Source: Clostridiales bacterium UBA7568
GTDB taxonomy: Bacteria > Bacillota > Clostridia > Oscillospirales > CAG-272
Direction of reading: 5' to 3'
NCBI GenBank assembly: GCA_002479075.1
Contig: DLLG01000010.1
Coordinates: 1-64,000 of the forward strand
DNA length: 64,000 bases
Position numbers and translations under genes: made by a program. Under the pieces are notes generated by a model that did not search any database, was not told the origin of the DNA, and was given only the letters and a program-made list of their open reading frames with translations. Within the stretch, counting starts at the first letter, position 1; every line of letters begins with the position of its first letter. Shown here piece by piece: positions 18,882 to 27,822 of this stretch.

Positions 18882-19820
18882 TTATACGTATTTATCCAGA
18901 AATTCATCAAGAGCTTTATCGCATTTTTCTTTATCGACGACATAGCTCTTTCCGTGCGAAGCGCCGGGAACGGTTATGAGAACGTGTTCGGAGACGCAAG
19001 CGGCGGCACCTCTGCGGGACATCTCACACGGGACAAAATTATCCGCTTCGCCGTGAATAAACAGAACGGGAAGCGACGTTTCCCTCAGCGCATCGATTGT
19101 TGAAAACTCGCCCGCGGCGTGTCCGGTTTTCTTTTTGAAAAGTCGGGCAAAGGTGGGGACGAAAAGCGCAGGGGGAAGATGCAGCTTGTGTTTGGCAACA
19201 TAAACGAAGATTTCCTCGGGCGAGGTAAAGCCGCAATCTGCGATGACGCACCTGACGTTTTCCGGCAGCTTTTCTCCGCTTGCCATAAGCACCGTCGTCG
19301 CACCCATCGAAACCCCTTCGAGAACGATCGGCAGGGAGGGGAAACGCTCTGCGATATACTCTGCCCATTTTGCGCAGTCAAGCCGCTCGCAAAGCCCGAA
19401 GGTTATATATTTGCCCTCGCTTTTCCCGTGCGCACGCTGGGTCGCAAGGAGAAGATTATATCCTCTTTTGTGATACTTTTCGGCAATGAGGGAAAACTCA
19501 AACTCGGCAAAAGAGCGAAAGCCGTGAAAAAGGATGACAGTCGCTTTTGCATTTTCTGCCGGAATGAACTTGCCGTGCAGACGGAGACCGTCCGTACTGC
19601 TGATATAGATTTCCTCGGACGGCTGCTTTCGGATGAATCCGGCGCCTTTGCGAATGTCGTCTATATTCTTTGAAAGGTGCAACTTTTCTGCGTCCTTATC
19701 CGAAAAGACATCAAAAAACTTATCCGCGCGCCCGACGGCAGCTTCAAATGCCGAGCAGATAAAAACAATATAAAGAATTGCAAGGAAGAGAATTACGCTT
19801 CCGATTATTATAAATACCAT
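18882..19820 (-). CDS. Membrane-anchored alpha/beta hydrolase
   Basis: A 312-aa alpha/beta-hydrolase of the serine aminopeptidase/YqkD-like type. One N-terminal hydrophobic helix (VFIIIGSVILFLAILYIVFI) anchors it. The oxyanion strand FHGFRSF, nucleophile elbow GVSMG, acid loop HGEADNFVP and catalytic-His loop GASHGKSY appear in the normal order. The substrate is unknown; relatives are esterases or peptidases. It lies 9 bp downstream of trkH on the same strand, so it is probably in the trkA-trkH transcript, although a functional link is not evident. Confidence 0.88.
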   Translation of the reverse strand: MVFIIIGSVILFLAILYIVFICSAFEAAVGRADKFFDVFSDKDAEKLHLSKNIDDIRKGAGFIRKQPSEEIYISSTDGLRLHGKFIPAENAKATVILFHGFRSFAEFEFSLIAEKYHKRGYNLLLATQRAHGKSEGKYITFGLCERLDCAKWAEYIAERFPSLPIVLEGVSMGATTVLMASGEKLPENVRCVIADCGFTSPEEIFVYVAKHKLHLPPALFVPTFARLFKKKTGHAAGEFSTIDALRETSLPVLFIHGEADNFVPCEMSRRGAAACVSEHVLITVPGASHGKSYVVDKEKCDKALDEFLDKYV

Positions 19821-19829
19821 AGCATACCC

Positions 19830-21284
19830 TCAGTTTACTTTCCAGGTTCTTTTTGAGAAAAGCACGAGAATCGGGAATATCTCAAGCCTTCCTGCAAGCA
19901 TATCAAGTATCAATACCAGCTTTGAGATGACGCTGTATCCCGCAAAATTCCCCATAGGACCGACAACATCAAATCCCGGACCGATATTATTCAGGCAGGA
20001 GAGCATTGCGGAAAGGTTTGTTTCAACGGAGAATCCATCCAGCGAAATTATAAGGAAGCTTGCGACGGCGATGAAAGCATAAGCGATGAGATATGTGTTT
20101 GTGTTTTCGACGATGCTCTCGCGCACAGGCTCTCCGTCCATACGGACGGTCTCAACGCTCTGCGGATGAAGCAGCTTTTTGATGCTTCTTTTAAGGTTCT
20201 TGAAGAGGAGGAGTACGCGGACACACTTGAATCCGCCGCCGGTGCTGCCTGCGCACGCACCCATAATCATCAGCGCAAGGATTATTGCTTTTGAAAATGC
20301 GGGCCAGAGATTGAAGTCCGTCGTGGCAAAGCCGGTTGTTGTCATAATCGAGGCGACCTGGAACGCCGCGTGACGAATTCCTTCGCCGACGGAGGAGAAC
20401 ATCCTCAGCGTGTTTACTGTTATAAGCGCGGTTGCGACGGCAAACGAGCCGAGATAAAGGTGAAGCTCCTCATTTTTGAGGACGCTCTTGAAGTTGCGGA
20501 GGAGGAGCCAGTAGTAACAGTTGAAATTCACGCCGAAGAGGAGCATAAACACCGTTGTGATTATCTGTATTGCGGGAGAATAACTTGCCATACTGTCTGC
20601 CTTTATTCCGAAGCCCCCTGTGCCGGCTGTGCCGAAGGCTGTGCAGAGAGCGTCAAACCAGTTCATTTTGGCAATCATAAGCGCCGCAAAATTTATGACG
20701 GTCAGCGCGATATATATGGAATAAAGCGTGAGCGCGGTCTTTTTGAGCTTCGGCATCAGCTTACCGACGTCCGGTCCCGGGCTTTCTGCGCGGAGAAGAT
20801 GCAGGGAAAAGCCGCCGCTGCTCTTGCTTCTCGGAATGACTGCGAGAATGAATACAAGCACTCCCATTCCGCCGAGCCAATGGCTGAAGCTGCGCCAATA
20901 AAGCATACATCTTGAAAGCGCTTCAACATTTTCAAGTATTGATGAGCCTGTTGTTGTAAAGCCGGAAACTATCTCAAACAGCGCGTCTGTGAAATGCGGA
21001 ATCTCGCCGGAAATGACAAACGGCAGGCAGCCGAATATGCTGAGGAACACCCAGCCGAGCCCGACGCAGACAAACCCTTCTCTTGCATAAAAGCCCTTTT
21101 TAGCCTTGCGGGAAAAGAGAGCAAGTATGCCGCTGAAGGCAAGCGTTGCGGACATTGTTATAAGAAAAGCGAGAACGGATTCCGTTGCTCCGTCGCAAAC
21201 GCCGATTATAACGGCGGGGAGCATCAGCACGCCCTCTATCGCCAATATCTGCGAGATTATCCTGCAAATAATTTTATAATTCAT
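19830..21284 (-). CDS. trkH: Trk/Ktr potassium channel subunit TrkH
   Basis: A 484-aa TrkH/KtrB-type ion-conducting subunit. Four pore-loop filters are visible: TTTGSS, GTGGFG, TTTGFA and GPGFD. It imports K+ (or Na+/K+) and needs a TrkA-type gating ring, which is encoded immediately upstream. The gap to trkA is 12 bp. TrkA/Ktr systems are established c-di-AMP targets in Bacillota; a c-di-AMP receptor gene lies about 5 kb away at 27443, but no direct link is shown. Confidence 0.95.
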   Translation of the reverse strand: MNYKIICRIISQILAIEGVLMLPAVIIGVCDGATESVLAFLITMSATLAFSGILALFSRKAKKGFYAREGFVCVGLGWVFLSIFGCLPFVISGEIPHFTDALFEIVSGFTTTGSSILENVEALSRCMLYWRSFSHWLGGMGVLVFILAVIPRSKSSGGFSLHLLRAESPGPDVGKLMPKLKKTALTLYSIYIALTVINFAALMIAKMNWFDALCTAFGTAGTGGFGIKADSMASYSPAIQIITTVFMLLFGVNFNCYYWLLLRNFKSVLKNEELHLYLGSFAVATALITVNTLRMFSSVGEGIRHAAFQVASIMTTTGFATTDFNLWPAFSKAIILALMIMGACAGSTGGGFKCVRVLLLFKNLKRSIKKLLHPQSVETVRMDGEPVRESIVENTNTYLIAYAFIAVASFLIISLDGFSVETNLSAMLSCLNNIGPGFDVVGPMGNFAGYSVISKLVLILDMLAGRLEIFPILVLFSKRTWKVN

Positions 21285-21296
21285 AAAGCGCCTCGC

Positions 21297-22655
21297 TTAT
21301 TCAAATATGTCGTTCAGCTGATAAATCGTGTTTCCGCCGGTCGTTACGATGATAACCGAATCTCCCTTGCGATAAAACGAATCGCCGCTCGGAATTTCCG
21401 TTTCGGCGCCGTGCGAAATGCAGGCGAGCAGGACGTTCTTCTTTGTTTTGAGGTTTTTGAGAGGCTCGCCGCAGTGCGCCGTCGAATCATCAACCCGGAA
21501 TTCAATCGCCTCCGCTCTTCTGTCTGCAATGAAATGTACGGCGAGCGCCGCTCCTGTCTGGTTTTTCATCGCGCGGACGTACTGAACGATATTATTGCAG
21601 CAGAGTTCGTTCGGGCAGATGACGCTCCCGAGAGGAATATCGCCGAGGATACCGCTGTTTTTCAGTCTTGAAAGCTTTGTGACCGTCTGCTTTACGCCTT
21701 TGTTTTTCCCGTAAAGCGAGATTATCATATTCATTTCGTCAAAGCCTGTGAGAGTTACAAGGGCGTCGCAATCCGAGATGCCCTCGCTTTTCAGCAGGTC
21801 GTGATTGCAGGCGTCGCCGTTTATTATATTGACGGAGGGAAGCGAAGCTGAAAGATTCTGACATTTGTCATAGTCGCTTTCGATGATCTTTGTTGCGAAT
21901 CCGTCGCGGCTGAGACGTTCCGCAAGGTAATATCCGACCCTGCCTCCGCCGCAGATGATAACGTTTTTGATCTTTTTTGTCACGATTCCGAGCCCGGAAA
22001 GCAGAGCCGCGAGCTCATTTACAGGGGCGGTGACGAATATTCTGTCACCCTCTTCAATGACGAAATTGCCGTCCGGAGCGATGGCTTCTCCGCTCCTGAG
22101 AACGACGCAGACAAGCACCTTGCAACGGACGATCTCGCCCATTTTTTTCAGCGGTACGCCGCAGAGCGGGCTTTTTCCGTCAATTTTCAGCTCGACTATC
22201 TCAACTTTTCCCTTTGCGAACGTGTCGCGATTGAGAAAACCGGGATATTTGAGTAGCCTTTCGATTTCAAGCGCCGCCTGTTTTTCGGGATTTATTGCCA
22301 TAGAAAGCCCGAAAACGTCGCGCATACCGTATATCTGGTCGCTGTATTCAGGGTTGCGGATTCTCGCTATTGTATGAATTTTCGGATTTATTTTGTGAGC
22401 GACGGCGCAGGAGAGCAGGTTGACCTCGTCCTCGCCCGTTGCGGCGATGAGCAGGTCGGCATCGTGTGCGCCCGCAGAGGAAAGAACGCTCTGAATCGCG
22501 CAGTTCCCGCAAACAGCCATAACATCATAATGCTCAATGGCGTTTGAGAGAACGTCGCTGTCCTTATCAACTACCGTAATATCGTAGCCCTCGGATGAAA
22601 GCTGGCGGGTCAGCGCATAACCGACTTTCCCGCATCCGGCGATAATAATCTTCAT
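21297..22655 (-). CDS. trkA: Trk system potassium regulator TrkA
   Basis: A 452-aa tandem RCK protein with two Rossmann nucleotide-binding repeats (IIAGCGKVGY at residue 3 and VIICGGGRVGYY near residue 230), each followed by a TrkA-C domain. It binds NAD(H) or ATP/ADP and gates TrkH; TrkA-C domains in Bacillota often bind c-di-AMP. ATG 22655 is preceded by GGAGG; a longer frame to 22706 would start upstream of the predicted transcript. Its promoter is at 22697-22725. Confidence 0.95.
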   Translation of the reverse strand: MKIIIAGCGKVGYALTRQLSSEGYDITVVDKDSDVLSNAIEHYDVMAVCGNCAIQSVLSSAGAHDADLLIAATGEDEVNLLSCAVAHKINPKIHTIARIRNPEYSDQIYGMRDVFGLSMAINPEKQAALEIERLLKYPGFLNRDTFAKGKVEIVELKIDGKSPLCGVPLKKMGEIVRCKVLVCVVLRSGEAIAPDGNFVIEEGDRIFVTAPVNELAALLSGLGIVTKKIKNVIICGGGRVGYYLAERLSRDGFATKIIESDYDKCQNLSASLPSVNIINGDACNHDLLKSEGISDCDALVTLTGFDEMNMIISLYGKNKGVKQTVTKLSRLKNSGILGDIPLGSVICPNELCCNNIVQYVRAMKNQTGAALAVHFIADRRAEAIEFRVDDSTAHCGEPLKNLKTKKNVLLACISHGAETEIPSGDSFYRKGDSVIIVTTGGNTIYQLNDIFE

Positions 22656-22696
22656 TTTTGCCTCCGTTTCAAATATCTGTATCTGATATTGAACAT

Positions 22697-22725
22697 ATGA
22701 TAACACAAACCTTCGAAAAGGTCAA
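22697..22725 (-). promoter_or_regulatory. SigA promoter for trkA-trkH
   Basis: TTGACC-N17-TATCAT on the minus strand, about 40 bp upstream of the trkA ATG. Confidence 0.65.
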
Positions 22726-22750
22726 CTCTTGCGGATAATTTATTAAACTA

Positions 22751-22779
22751 TTGATTTTCTTTGCGGAAAAGGTTAAAAT
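22751..22779 (+). promoter_or_regulatory. SigA promoter for the cupin gene
   Basis: TTGATT-N17-TAAAAT, 34 bp before the ATG at 22814. Confidence 0.65.
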
Positions 22780-22813
22780 AATACTGCAATAATAGCGAAA
22801 GGAAATAATTTTT

Positions 22814-23158
22814 ATGAAAATTTTCGAAAATGCGCCGATAAAGAACATCCCCGTAAAGGAAAAGCTCCGTCTTGCGGATGAGGTTGAATACCGCGACGGG
22901 CAGGTTGTCAGCAAGACTCTTGCGCAGAACAGAAACGTCAGCCTGACGCTTTTCGCTTTTGAAAAGGGCGAGGAGATAAGCACGCATTCCTCGGGCGGAG
23001 ACGCACTTGTGACCGTGCTTGACGGAAAGGGCAGATTTACCGTCGCCGGGGAGGAATTTTATCTTTCCGCGGGCGAGAGCATTGTTATGCCGAGAAACGT
23101 TCCGCACGCAGTATATGGCGAGGAACGCTTCAAAATGCTTCTGACGGTTGTTTTCTGA
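22814..23158 (+). CDS. Cupin-domain protein
   Basis: A 114-aa single-domain cupin. The two cupin motifs are seen as THSSGGDALVTVLDGKG and GESIVMPRNVPHAV, and the expected metal ligands (His in each) are present. Small cupins of this type bind a metal and are often sugar-, acid- or quercetinase-like sensors or enzymes. Nothing nearby fixes the substrate. GAAAGGA precedes the ATG. There is no clear terminator before the next promoter. Confidence 0.88.
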   Translation: MKIFENAPIKNIPVKEKLRLADEVEYRDGQVVSKTLAQNRNVSLTLFAFEKGEEISTHSSGGDALVTVLDGKGRFTVAGEEFYLSAGESIVMPRNVPHAVYGEERFKMLLTVVF

Positions 23159-23208
23159 AAACAGCCTGTCTGATTTTCCGAAAAAATTGCGGAATTTCTC
23201 TTTTTGTA

Positions 23209-23237
23209 TTGATAAACCGGCAAAGCCGATATATAAT
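23209..23237 (+). promoter_or_regulatory. SigA promoter for the SipW-type surface protein
   Basis: TTGATA-N17-TATAAT, nearly consensus. Transcription would start near 23244, leaving a leader of about 280 nt before the ATG at 23523. Confidence 0.75.
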
Positions 23238-23243
23238 TACTAT

Positions 23244-23522
23244 GGCAGGGTGTTTTTCCTGTTTTGCCTTCGCCGCTGTCGGCGGGGGCAAGCAAAGGAC
23301 ATAAAAATTTTGTGTCTTTTGCTTGCCGATGGGCAGAGCTTCGGGGAAATGACAGTTTCATAAAGCCCGGACAATCGGCGTTTTGCACAAACGGGGGGCA
23401 CAGCCTTTTCAGACTGAATACGTTTGTGCGGCAAATTAAGCGGAACATCTCTTTTCGTCGGCGCGGAGATGCTCCTTTCCCCTGCGTCGGCAAAAAAATA
23501 TTTCAATAAGGAGAAAAGACCA
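23244..23522 (+). other. Long hairpin-rich 5' leader (no gene) of the SipW-type protein
   Basis: This gene-free stretch contains several stable stems in a row. These are CGCCG-CTGT-CGGCG (23271-23284), a 20-bp nearly perfect hairpin (23287-23327) with arms GGCAAGCAAAGGACATAAAA and its complement, and a CGAT-GGGC...GCCC...ATCG stem. They are followed by GCACAAACG...CGTTTGTGC (9 bp) and CATCTC...GAGATG. No match to a riboswitch I know (c-di-GMP-I and -II were considered). It may be a regulatory or stabilising leader, or a dispersed palindromic repeat. Weak open frames inside it look non-coding. Confidence 0.5.
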
Positions 23523-25571
23523 ATGAAAAACTTTTCATCAAAAAGAGCATTGCTCCTCAGCTTGCTTTCAATGGTAATCTGCGTATCAATGCTCATCGGC
23601 TCGACCTTCGCCTGGTTTACGGACTCCGCAACAGCAAATGTCAACACAATTCAGGCAGGTAACCTTGAAGTTGATCTTCAGGTAAAGAATGCAAACGGCG
23701 AATGGGTATCTGCGGAGGGCGCAACACTTGATTTCGTAAAAGCGACGGGTGCTCCCGCAGGCGAAAAGACTCTCTGGGAACCGGGATGTACATATCAGCT
23801 TCCCGAGCTCAGAATCGTAAACAATGGCAACCTCGCTCTCAAGTATCAGCTTGTTATCACAGGCGCAACCGGCGACACGATGCTTCTTGACGTTATCAAG
23901 TTTACGGCGACTGTAACACCCGAAAACGGAGAAGCTGTCACAAGCAACAACGCATACGGAACGACTCTTATCTCTGACGGCGAGCTTCTCGCAGGCAAAT
24001 ATGCAACGCTTAACATCAGCGCGCATATGGATGAGACAGCGAACAACGATTACAGAGATAAGTCCGTAAGCGGAATTGCTATCAAGGTTGTTGCAACACA
24101 GCTTGCACACGAGTTTGATTCGAACGGCAATGATTATGACGCAGACGCTTCATATCCTGCAGAGGCAACAGCTCCCGTTACGACGGAAACAGTTGATGGC
24201 GCAACAAGCACAAAATCCGATACTGTCCTCGAAACTCCTGCGACTGTAAAAGTAACCGAAACGGAAACAAAGCCCGTTGCAACGGCAGTTGTTCCCGCGG
24301 GCGCAAAGGTTGACGAAGGAACGGAAAAGCTCACGCTCTCCATAACAAATGCGGCTCATCCCGCAGGCTTTACTGTTGCGGATGACGAAAAAGCAAATAC
24401 ATACGAAGTAAAGATCATCGGCGTTGCGGCAGACAATACTGTCGAAATTCCTGTTGAGATTTACGTCGGAAAAGGATTTTGCAACGTTAAGCTGTATCAC
24501 AACGGTACTCTTATGACGGATTACACATATGACGCAGAGACCGGCTTTATCTCCTTCAAGACAGCAACTTTCTCTCCGTTTACGGTTGTAAGCACGGTTC
24601 CCGCAGCGACGGTTGACGGCGTTGCATATGAATCTGTTGACGCAGCTATCGCAGCAGCAACAGACGGCGCGACAATCGCTCTTGCAAAGGACCATACAGG
24701 AAACCTTGAAATAAACGGCAAGAACATTACTCTTGATTTCAACGGAAACAAAGTAAACGGAATTCTTTATATCGGCTGCACAAACGACGGCTTTACCTCC
24801 AAGAGAGAAGCTTCTGTTATAACGCTTAAAGACACAAAGGGCAACGGCGGCGTTACGTCAACAGCCTCCTTTGCAATAATTGCAAAGAACGGCTCAAAGC
24901 TCACAGTTGAGAGCGGTAGCTATGTGACAGAATACGCAAGAGAAGGCTCCAGCGGTTACAGCGATGTAATCAAAATGACAGACTGCGAGCTCACAGTAAA
25001 CGGCGGCTATATCCATAACAACTCTCAGGTCGGAAATTACAACAGAGTCATTGATGTTGATAACGGCAAAGGCTATGCCAAGGTTACAATCAACGGCGGC
25101 AAGCTCGAAGGCACGCAGAAATGCGGCACCAACGGCTGGTATGGCTCTTACAGCTACATCATAGCAAGCAATGGCTCGGATGACAAATTTGACGTCGAAA
25201 TCAACGGCGGCGAATTCATCAGCCATACAGGATACAGCTATATTACACAGGTATACGGAAACGTCGTCGTAAATGATTGCACATTCACCGATTACGGCAC
25301 AGGCAGCGCATTTGACATTGAGGAAGGCTATACTGTCACGGTTAAAGGCGGCACTTATACGTTCTCCGAAAAATGTGACTCGTTCGGAAATGTTATATCC
25401 GGTCTTATCACTTGCAGACAGTCGGACGGCTGGACCAGCGTTGACGGTACTCTGGTGGTTGATCCCGCATCTCCGGTTAAGGTCAATTATCAGACTCACA
25501 ACAAATTCCTTGCTGATGGCGCAACACAGTCCGCAAAGGGCGCAGACGGCTATTACACAATTACAAAATAA
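23523..25571 (+). CDS. Secreted SipW-type signal protein: TasA-like domain plus right-handed beta-helix
   Basis: A 682-aa secreted protein. The N-terminus has the SipW-dependent-type signal (KRALLLSLLSMV...GSTFAWFTDS), followed by a TasA/camelysin-like beta-sandwich (about residues 35-200). A Thr/Val-rich linker and a module near 270-360 come next, then a parallel beta-helix (about 365-640) with repeated turns such as LTVNGGYIHNN and VTINGGKLEG. TasA-type proteins build extracellular matrix fibres; the beta-helix suggests glycan binding or adhesion. ATG 23523 follows AAGGAG. GCA/GCT-biased codons suggest high expression. No SipW-like peptidase is encoded in this window, so processing must use one elsewhere. 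Confidence 0.87.
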   Translation: MKNFSSKRALLLSLLSMVICVSMLIGSTFAWFTDSATANVNTIQAGNLEVDLQVKNANGEWVSAEGATLDFVKATGAPAGEKTLWEPGCTYQLPELRIVNNGNLALKYQLVITGATGDTMLLDVIKFTATVTPENGEAVTSNNAYGTTLISDGELLAGKYATLNISAHMDETANNDYRDKSVSGIAIKVVATQLAHEFDSNGNDYDADASYPAEATAPVTTETVDGATSTKSDTVLETPATVKVTETETKPVATAVVPAGAKVDEGTEKLTLSITNAAHPAGFTVADDEKANTYEVKIIGVAADNTVEIPVEIYVGKGFCNVKLYHNGTLMTDYTYDAETGFISFKTATFSPFTVVSTVPAATVDGVAYESVDAAIAAATDGATIALAKDHTGNLEINGKNITLDFNGNKVNGILYIGCTNDGFTSKREASVITLKDTKGNGGVTSTASFAIIAKNGSKLTVESGSYVTEYAREGSSGYSDVIKMTDCELTVNGGYIHNNSQVGNYNRVIDVDNGKGYAKVTINGGKLEGTQKCGTNGWYGSYSYIIASNGSDDKFDVEINGGEFISHTGYSYITQVYGNVVVNDCTFTDYGTGSAFDIEEGYTVTVKGGTYTFSEKCDSFGNVISGLITCRQSDGWTSVDGTLVVDPASPVKVNYQTHNKFLADGATQSAKGADGYYTITK

Positions 25572-25586
25572 CCCCTTTCAAAAACC

Positions 25587-25617
25587 AAAATCCTCGGACT
25601 TTTGTCCGAGGATTTTT
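25587..25617 (+). terminator. Terminator after the SipW-type protein
   Basis: AAAATCCTCGGAC-TTTT-GTCCGAGGATTTT, also positioned to end the convergent MATE operon. Confidence 0.9.
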
Positions 25618-25620
25618 CTT

Positions 25621-26979
25621 TTATATTTTTGTCTTTTCGAGCGCTGCGCTTTCCAGATCCCATTTCTTTGTCTGTCGCCTGTAAAGCAAAAGCCCGATGA
25701 TGCCCGCTGTCACCTCCGCAACAGGGAACGCTATCCAGGTATAATCAAGACCTACCTTTGAAAACGCCCAGAATACGGGCACAAGAACAAAAATCTGTCT
25801 TGTCAGCGAGAGCATAATGCTTGCCAGCCCGTTTCCGATCGCCTGAAAGAATGTTGGCATAATGAGCGAGAATACAGCGGCAAAAAAGCTGCAACCTATT
25901 ATCGGGAATGCCTTTTTACCGATCGCAATCACCTGCTCCGAACCCGAAAAAAGCCTCATAAGCGGTTCGGGAAAGGCGACAAAGCACACCGTTCCGAGAA
26001 TCATAAACACAAGCGATATTATAAACGAATCGCGCATCGTATCTTTGCAACGTTTATATGATTTTCTCGTGCAGTTGAAGCTCAACACAGGCACGATGCA
26101 CGTCTGAAGCCCGAAAAGCGGGATAAAGAAGAAGCTCTGGAGCTTGTAATAAAGCCCCAAGACGGTGACCGCCGAATCCGAAAAGCCGGAAAGAATGATA
26201 TTGAGCATAACGATATACACCGTGTAAAGCGACTGCATAAGTATTGAAGAATAACCGTAATGATATATCTTTCCCGCCAGCCTTACGGCATCTTTTGCCT
26301 TCGGCGGCTTGCAAAAGCCCTTTATGCCGACGATTATTGCCGAGATAAACTGCCCGATGACTGTTGCATATGCTGCGCCCGCAACGCCCATTTCGGGTAT
26401 CGGTCCGAGACCGAAAATGAGTATCGGATCGAGGACTACGTTTGTCAGCGCGCCGGCAACCTGTGCAAGCATCGGCAGCTTCATATTTCCGCGCGACTGA
26501 TGTACCTTTGACCAGTTGCCTTCAAGAAACGTGCCGAGACTTCCGACACAGACTATCCTTCCGTACGTTACCGCCTGCTCTATCGCCGCGGGCTCGGTTG
26601 CCGATGTCCTGACGTAAGGCGGCATTATAAAATACGAAACCAAAGCAAACAAAGCCCAGGAGAGCAGCGCAAGCACCTGCCCCGTACCAGCCGTGGCATC
26701 AGCCTTTTCCGGCTGATTCAAGGCATATTTTCTCGCCATATATGTATTGACGCCGACCCCCGTCCCGACAGCCACCGCAACTATAATCAGCTGAATCGGG
26801 TAAACGACTGTCACCGCGGTCAGGGCGTCATCCGAGTATTTTCCGACAAAGAAGCTGTCAACAACGTTGTAAAGTGCCTGTATAAGCTGTGCAAGCATAA
26901 CGGGCGGAGCAATTTTGAGCAGTATTTTTCCGATACTCTCCGCCCCGAAAAAATTTTGTTCCGAAGTATTACCTTCCAT
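25621..26979 (-). CDS. MATE family multidrug/Na+ efflux transporter
   Basis: A 452-aa MATE transporter with about 12 helices and the family's early ALYNVVDSFFVGKYSDDALTAV pattern (given in part). It exports cationic compounds using H+ or Na+ gradients. It is the third gene of a minus-strand operon (darA, marR, MATE), 12 bp after marR. The MarR gene makes it likely that expression is induced by a ligand through the palindrome at 27801-27818. The substrate is unknown. Confidence 0.93.
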   Translation of the reverse strand: MEGNTSEQNFFGAESIGKILLKIAPPVMLAQLIQALYNVVDSFFVGKYSDDALTAVTVVYPIQLIIVAVAVGTGVGVNTYMARKYALNQPEKADATAGTGQVLALLSWALFALVSYFIMPPYVRTSATEPAAIEQAVTYGRIVCVGSLGTFLEGNWSKVHQSRGNMKLPMLAQVAGALTNVVLDPILIFGLGPIPEMGVAGAAYATVIGQFISAIIVGIKGFCKPPKAKDAVRLAGKIYHYGYSSILMQSLYTVYIVMLNIILSGFSDSAVTVLGLYYKLQSFFFIPLFGLQTCIVPVLSFNCTRKSYKRCKDTMRDSFIISLVFMILGTVCFVAFPEPLMRLFSGSEQVIAIGKKAFPIIGCSFFAAVFSLIMPTFFQAIGNGLASIMLSLTRQIFVLVPVFWAFSKVGLDYTWIAFPVAEVTAGIIGLLLYRRQTKKWDLESAALEKTKI

Positions 26980-26991
26980 AACGGATCCCTT

Positions 26992-27435
26992 TCATACCTC
27001 TCCTTCTATAACCTTGCAGAGCGCGCCGTTGTATTCCGTGACAAGGCGCGATATTTCCGCGAGCTTCTCCTCGCCGAGGATTTTTATTGCCTGCTCCTCC
27101 GCAGAAAGCAACCCGACCGTCACAGGTTCTGCATATGAGCGTCCCTTTTCCGTCAGCACAAATGCTTTCTCCCTGCCGACGCAGTTTTCCTTTGACATAC
27201 GCAGTATGCCTTCCGCTCTCATTTTTGATATGACGTTATGTATCGTCTGGCGGGGAAGGAGATAGCTTTCGCATATCTGTTTCTGCGTACAATAGCCAAA
27301 CTCTCTTATCGTATAGAAGACGAGCATTTCGTTGTATCCGACGCCGTGCATAGCGCACCACTTTGCATACATTCCTCTGTACTGAATGACGGAGCGGTTT
27401 GCGTCGTTTAATATTTTCTGTGTTTTATCGTCCAT
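26992..27435 (-). CDS. MarR-family transcriptional regulator
   Basis: A 147-aa MarR protein. The winged helix-turn-helix runs from about residue 35 to 100 (TQKQICESYLLPRQTIHNVISKM, in part, then a wing). Terminal helices form the dimer interface. MarR dimers bind 16-20-bp palindromes and are usually autoregulatory and ligand-released. A perfect 18-bp palindrome sits on this operon's promoter. The start codon is preceded by GAGG that overlaps the darA stop, so it is translationally coupled to darA. Confidence 0.93.
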   Translation of the reverse strand: MDDKTQKILNDANRSVIQYRGMYAKWCAMHGVGYNEMLVFYTIREFGYCTQKQICESYLLPRQTIHNVISKMRAEGILRMSKENCVGREKAFVLTEKGRSYAEPVTVGLLSAEEQAIKILGEEKLAEISRLVTEYNGALCKVIEGEV

Positions 27436-27442
27436 TTCAGCC

Positions 27443-27772
27443 TCAGTATTTTATGCATTTTTCAACATTCATCACAAAGGCAACAATTCCCCCGCTGCAT
27501 ATTTTGACAGGCGCCGCCGGCATACCTGCGGCGGATGTAATATATGTTGTCTCCATACGCGACTTTGCGTGCTTTTCGAGTATTCCAAGCGCAGTATCGA
27601 GCGACGCGCCGTCAACGCCTATCATAAGCGTTACGCTCTTCTTTTTCAGAAATCCGCCGGTCGAGCTGAGGATCGTTGAATAGAATCCGTGCTCGGAAAG
27701 ATCCGAAACAACCTCCGCCGAATCCCCTGCGGAAAGCACCGCAATTATCATTTTTTCGCATTGAACGTTCAT
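27443..27772 (-). CDS. darA: Cyclic-di-AMP receptor DarA/PstA-like PII protein
   Basis: A 109-aa member of the cyclic-di-AMP receptor family (PstA/DarA, PII-like fold). Visible features are the MIIAVLSAGD strand, the STGGFLKKKSVTLMIGVD segment that corresponds to the B-loop side and ligand pocket, and a C-terminal beta strand (GGIVAFVMNVE). The family binds c-di-AMP as a trimer, and its downstream partner is not known. Normal neighbours are tmk and holB; here it is the first gene of a MarR/MATE operon. AAGGAGG precedes the ATG. The promoter and palindromic operator lie directly upstream. Confidence 0.88.
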   Translation of the reverse strand: MNVQCEKMIIAVLSAGDSAEVVSDLSEHGFYSTILSSTGGFLKKKSVTLMIGVDGASLDTALGILEKHAKSRMETTYITSAAGMPAAPVKICSGGIVAFVMNVEKCIKY

Positions 27773-27800
27773 AAAAAGCCTCCTTTTTTGCGGGAAATCT

Positions 27801-27818
27801 TAATCCCATATGGGATTA
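27801..27818. promoter_or_regulatory. 18-bp perfect palindrome, likely MarR operator
   Basis: TAATCCCATATGGGATTA is a perfect palindrome immediately downstream of the -10 at 27823-27828, covering the expected transcription start of darA-marR-MATE. Size and place fit a MarR-type autoregulatory operator. Confidence 0.75.
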
Positions 27819-27822
27819 TAAG

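Noticed and set aside
23244..23522. c-di-GMP riboswitch in the SipW-protein leader
   Set aside because: The conserved GCAAA and tetraloop-receptor parts of c-di-GMP-I and the core of c-di-GMP-II are not present.
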